Part shown: positions 62,127 through 64,000 of the stretch, piece after piece
Numbering within the stretch: position 1 is the stretch's first letter
How the letters are laid out: each line of letters begins with the position of its first letter
Assembly (NCBI GenBank): GCA_038277395.1
Contig: CM076190.1
Span: 231,728,082-231,792,081, forward strand
From: Dryocosmus kuriphilus
Lineage: Eukaryota > Arthropoda > Insecta > Hymenoptera > Cynipidae
DNA length: 64,000 nt
Direction of reading: 5' to 3'
Translations under genes and position numbers: made by a program
Notes under the pieces: generated by a model
What the model saw: the letters and a program-made list of their open reading frames with translations, nothing else
Databases searched by the model: none
What the model was told of the DNA's origin: nothing

Positions 62127-64000
62127 ATGTCAAAAAAAGTTCATACAGATAGATGCGCCAATCCATTCAAAAGACCCAACGAGAAAGGGCACATTGGTAA
62201 GTCTCTGAGGTTAATACCAAAAGCTATGTTACAAGAGTTTTCTCAGTTATCTGAAAACATTAAGGTTTGCTCTAAATGTGTACAAAAATTCAATAATGAA
62301 TCTGATAACAATGATATGTTTTTGGACGAATCAAACGATTCTATAACTCGTATGGAGTGCACGGACGATTCTTTAACGTCTCTAGATGACAGTGCAGATC
62401 AATTTTCTGAAGAAAATATTTCAGAACGATCACAGAGAGAAATTGAATTGGAAGAGATGCTTGATGGATTAAAAGAAAAATTTGCAAGCTTAGATAAGAC
62501 AGATCCTTTAAGGCTTCAAATTCTCACAATAGCTCCATCAGCATGGTCTACTAGAAAATTGGCTAAAGAGTTTGGTGCAACGCGTTATTTGGCTGCCAAA
62601 GCCAAACAATTTAGGTCAGAACATGGTGTTTTAGCTGATACAACAATTAAAAAAGGAAATTCTTTAGCACAAGAAACTGTAGACCTAGTATTGGATTTCT
62701 ATACTAGTGATATGAATGGAAGACTTACATCTAGTACAAAAGACTTTGTTTCAGTAAATGTTGATGGTAAACGTGTACATCAGCAAAAACGTTTATTATT
62801 ATTAAATTTATCAGACTTGTACAGTTTGTTTAAACAGTCACATCCTGATTGTGAAATAGGTTTCAGTACTTTTGCTAAGCTCAGACCAAAATATTGCATA
62901 CTTCCTGGAGCTTCTATCACGCTCTCAGTATGTGTATGTACAATACACCAAAATGTAAAACTTATGTTAGATGCAATAGATATAAAAAACCTAACTAAAA
63001 ATATTAGTCAACCGCTAGCTGATTATAAGGCTTGTTTAAAAAAAATTACTTGTCAAAACCCAACTCATGAATGCTATTTAGATGAATGTGATAAATGTCC
63101 CGGTACAACAAAAATTTTAGAACATATACGAAAGTTATTAGATGATGCTTGTATTTCACATGTAAATTTTCCTACGTGGTCCGGAACTGATCGGTCAACG
63201 CTTTTAACAAATGTAGTAACATTAGATGACTTTTTAATAGAGCTCGATAGTAAATTGAAAATACTGAAACCCCTTTCATTCATATCAAAACAGCAATCAC
63301 TTTTTGTTAAAGAAAAGAAACAGAATCTTAATGATGGTGAAGTTTTAGTTATGTTTGATTTTGCAGAAAACTACCGTTATGTTTGTCAAGATGCTGCGCA
63401 TGCATTTCATTTTAATAATGATCATTGCACAGTTTTTCCTGTCATTTATTATTATAAAGAATACGGTGAGTTGAAACAGAGAAGTAATGTTTTTTTATCA
63501 AATAGTTTGAAACATGATACTGCTGCTGTGTACAGTGTTCAAAGATTGCTAATACCAGAAATACAGCAAAATTTGAAAAATCTAAAAAAAATTCTTTATG
63601 TGACTGATGGAGCTAAGCAACACTTCAAAAATAGATTCCAGATTGCAAATTTAGTTTTTCATAAGGAAGATTTCAATATTGAAGCTGAGTGGCATTATTT
63701 TACAACCGCTCATGGTAAGAGTGCGTACGATGGTCTTGGTGCAAATTTTAAAAGAGAAGCTTACAGAGCAAGTCTTACTGCAAAGCCAAATGATTCGATA
63801 CTAACATCTGAAGCACTTTTTAAGTGGGGTGAAAAACATTTCAAAAAGATCGATGTGTTTTACTTTGATAAGAAATACCAAGATAAAATAAGAAGAAAAT
63901 TAAACAGAAGATTTGAAAATGCCCATGCTGTACCAGAAAAATTTCTAAGCATCATGGATTTACCGTTGATTGCAGGAAAAATGTATACACGAGAAGGTAT
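62127..64000 (+). CDS. Long intact ORF of an unclassified transposase-like family (partial)
   Basis: ATG at 62127 opens a frame of at least 624 codons with no stop before the window end. Residues 1-55 hold a zinc-type motif (RCANPFKR...H...KVCSKC). An acidic linker and a helical DNA-binding-like region (SAWSTRKLAKEFGATRYLAA) follow. A second Cys cluster (ECYLDECDKCPG) lies near residue 325. The C-terminal half has an RNase H-like layout: LVMFDFAENY (Asp411), LYVTDGAKQHFKN (Asp494), IEAEWHYFTTAHGKSAYDG (Glu521 or Asp535). I recognise this FDFAENY / AEW..F.T.HGKS pattern from uncharacterised multi-copy proteins in aphids, Hydra and other invertebrates; a DDE-type transposase is inference. The 55-bp array upstream may be its 5' end. 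Confidence 0.7.
   Translation, partial: MSKKVHTDRCANPFKRPNEKGHIGKSLRLIPKAMLQEFSQLSENIKVCSKCVQKFNNESDNNDMFLDESNDSITRMECTDDSLTSLDDSADQFSEENISERSQREIELEEMLDGLKEKFASLDKTDPLRLQILTIAPSAWSTRKLAKEFGATRYLAAKAKQFRSEHGVLADTTIKKGNSLAQETVDLVLDFYTSDMNGRLTSSTKDFVSVNVDGKRVHQQKRLLLLNLSDLYSLFKQSHPDCEIGFSTFAKLRPKYCILPGASITLSVCVCTIHQNVKLMLDAIDIKNLTKNISQPLADYKACLKKITCQNPTHECYLDECDKCPGTTKILEHIRKLLDDACISHVNFPTWSGTDRSTLLTNVVTLDDFLIELDSKLKILKPLSFISKQQSLFVKEKKQNLNDGEVLVMFDFAENYRYVCQDAAHAFHFNNDHCTVFPVIYYYKEYGELKQRSNVFLSNSLKHDTAAVYSVQRLLIPEIQQNLKNLKKILYVTDGAKQHFKNRFQIANLVFHKEDFNIEAEWHYFTTAHGKSAYDGLGANFKREAYRASLTAKPNDSILTSEALFKWGEKHFKKIDVFYFDKKYQDKIRRKLNRRFENAHAVPEKFLSIMDLPLIAGKMYTREG

Overview
This is eukaryotic, almost certainly insect, DNA: AT-rich intergenic sequence, GT...AG introns, and a dense litter of insect transposons (BEL/Pao, Ty1/copia, several Ty3/gypsy, mariner, RTE-type and Jockey/CR1-like LINEs, Penelope-like fragments, foldback elements). 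The style of the 11-15 kb LINE and the runs of short 'TTCAAC...AAAAA' degenerate repeats remind me of hymenopteran (wasp) genomes, but that placement is inference and a hemipteran is not excluded. There is no prokaryotic gene organisation, CRISPR array, rRNA or tRNA gene that I can support. Layout: 0-2.7 kb holds a gene-fragment tail, GT-rich DNA, a 123-bp GC-rich minisatellite and a TA microsatellite. 2.7-7 kb holds a short foldback, a Penelope-like fragment and a 1.6-kb foldback element with a Tc1/mariner-type transposase relic and a 28-bp minisatellite between its arms. 7-10.8 kb is copy A of a segmental duplication that carries a putative small secreted-protein gene and was later hit by a BEL/Pao element. 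11-15.5 kb is a decayed LINE on the minus strand. 16.6-18 kb has several short tandem arrays. 18.3-23 kb is a 4.6-kb near-palindrome with a zinc-finger/acidic ORF. 25.0-25.55 kb carries an ORF of a transposon-associated unknown family. 25.8-31.5 kb is copy B of the duplication, interrupted by a mariner that was itself interrupted by a 3.4-kb RTE-like LINE. 31.8-35.6 kb is a truncated gypsy relic. 36-49.6 kb contains what looks like a real, unrecognised host gene on the plus strand: small exons separated by phase-1 introns, with a stereotyped acceptor, and with a Penelope-like palindrome, a solo LTR and a copia element sitting in its introns. 49.8-59 kb is a young full-length Ty3/gypsy element (identical 378-bp LTRs, AGTT target duplication) on the minus strand with two unusual zinc-finger ORFs after pol. 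59-60.3 kb is a second mariner; 60.4-62 kb tandem repeats; 62.1 kb to the window end is a long intact ORF of an unclassified, transposase-like family. How the parts work together: most genes here belong to mobile elements and act only on their own mobilisation. The two candidate host loci are the duplicated signal-peptide gene (7.1 and 25.9 kb) and the phase-1 modular gene (36-49.6 kb). In both, the small exons and phase-1 introns would suit a rapidly changing secreted-protein family, but no transcript evidence is available from sequence alone. All homology statements are from recognition of motifs by eye, not from database searches.
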